Shown: in pieces, positions 63,978-64,000 of the stretch
Numbering within the stretch: position 1 is the stretch's first letter
How the letters are laid out: each line of letters opens with the position of its first letter
From: Saccharicrinis sp963677655
GTDB taxonomy: Bacteria; Bacteroidota; Bacteroidia; Bacteroidales; Marinilabiliaceae
Assembly (NCBI GenBank): GCA_963677655.1
Contig: OY782088.1
Reading direction: 5' to 3' (one strand)
Length of the DNA: 64,000 bases
Notes under the pieces: model-generated
What the model saw: the letters and a program-made list of their open reading frames with translations, nothing else
Database searches by the model: none
What the model was told of the DNA's origin: nothing
Position numbers and translations under genes: made by a program

Positions 63978-64000
63978 AGTTGATTTTGCATTTATGAAAC

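Overview
The window is strongly AT-rich bacterial DNA from a Gram-negative member of the Bacteroidota, most likely a marine or anaerobic relative of the Marinilabiliales/Bacteroidales. The evidence is a PorZ-type component of the type IX secretion system, an F1 atpD-atpC pair detached from the rest of the ATP synthase genes with a very short epsilon subunit, a bactofilin next to an AtpI-like membrane protein, Bacteroidota-style -7 boxes (TAnnTTTG), and LPS genes throughout. No tRNA, rRNA or CRISPR array was seen. No gap without a gene exceeds about 300 bases.

Layout. 1-6608: housekeeping and small accessory genes (end of rpiB, Rrf2 regulator, VanZ-like protein, hemW, rhodanese, CDF transporter, lipoprotein, DUF2797 protein with a frameshift, U32/TrhP-like protein). 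A near-perfect parS centromere site lies just before hemW, so the window probably lies in the origin-proximal part of the chromosome. 6798-23731: a surface-glycan region. It holds a nonulosonic (sialic-type) acid branch (CMP-sugar synthetase/phosphatase fusion, NeuB-like synthase, two tandem paralogous putative transferases, and a Wzi-like outer-membrane protein interrupted by a stop codon). Next comes a glycerol-phosphate branch (TagD-like cytidylyltransferase, short-chain dehydrogenase, two CDP-glycerol transferase-like proteins) split by an intact IS1182-family element. LPS-core-type genes follow (UDP-galactopyranose mutase, galactofuranosyltransferase-like protein, LPS kinase, GT90, GT9). 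23804-30171: atpC, atpD, a prenyl synthase, an RND/MMPL exporter and a chorismatase-like protein.

30358-53322: the most remarkable part, a run of 21 co-oriented and tightly packed genes. It starts as a chemosensory system (YfiR-like periplasmic protein, one MCP, STAS protein, CheY, Hpt protein, CheA, two CheW, CheR, a histidine-kinase-like protein lacking its phospho-acceptor His, CheD, CheB). A second adaptation set follows (GAF/PAS protein, CheR, a degenerate CheR, a CheB lacking the receiver domain). The run then passes into a SiaA/SiaB/SiaC-type partner-switching module (GAF protein, GAF-PAS-PAS-PP2C phosphatase, SiaB-like kinase, SiaC-like phosphoprotein) and ends in a TerB-ABCG-like transporter fusion and two exported proteins of unknown function. 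The layout suggests that chemosensory input is routed to a phosphoprotein switch and an envelope output rather than to flagella; no flagellar gene is present.

53374-63977: a Gfo/Idh/MocA oxidoreductase, a large envelope protein with a propeller-like C-terminal half, PorZ, RdgB, a universal stress protein, a membrane adenylate cyclase fused to an HD domain, a bactofilin, and an AtpI-like protein that probably opens the main ATP synthase operon beyond the window edge.
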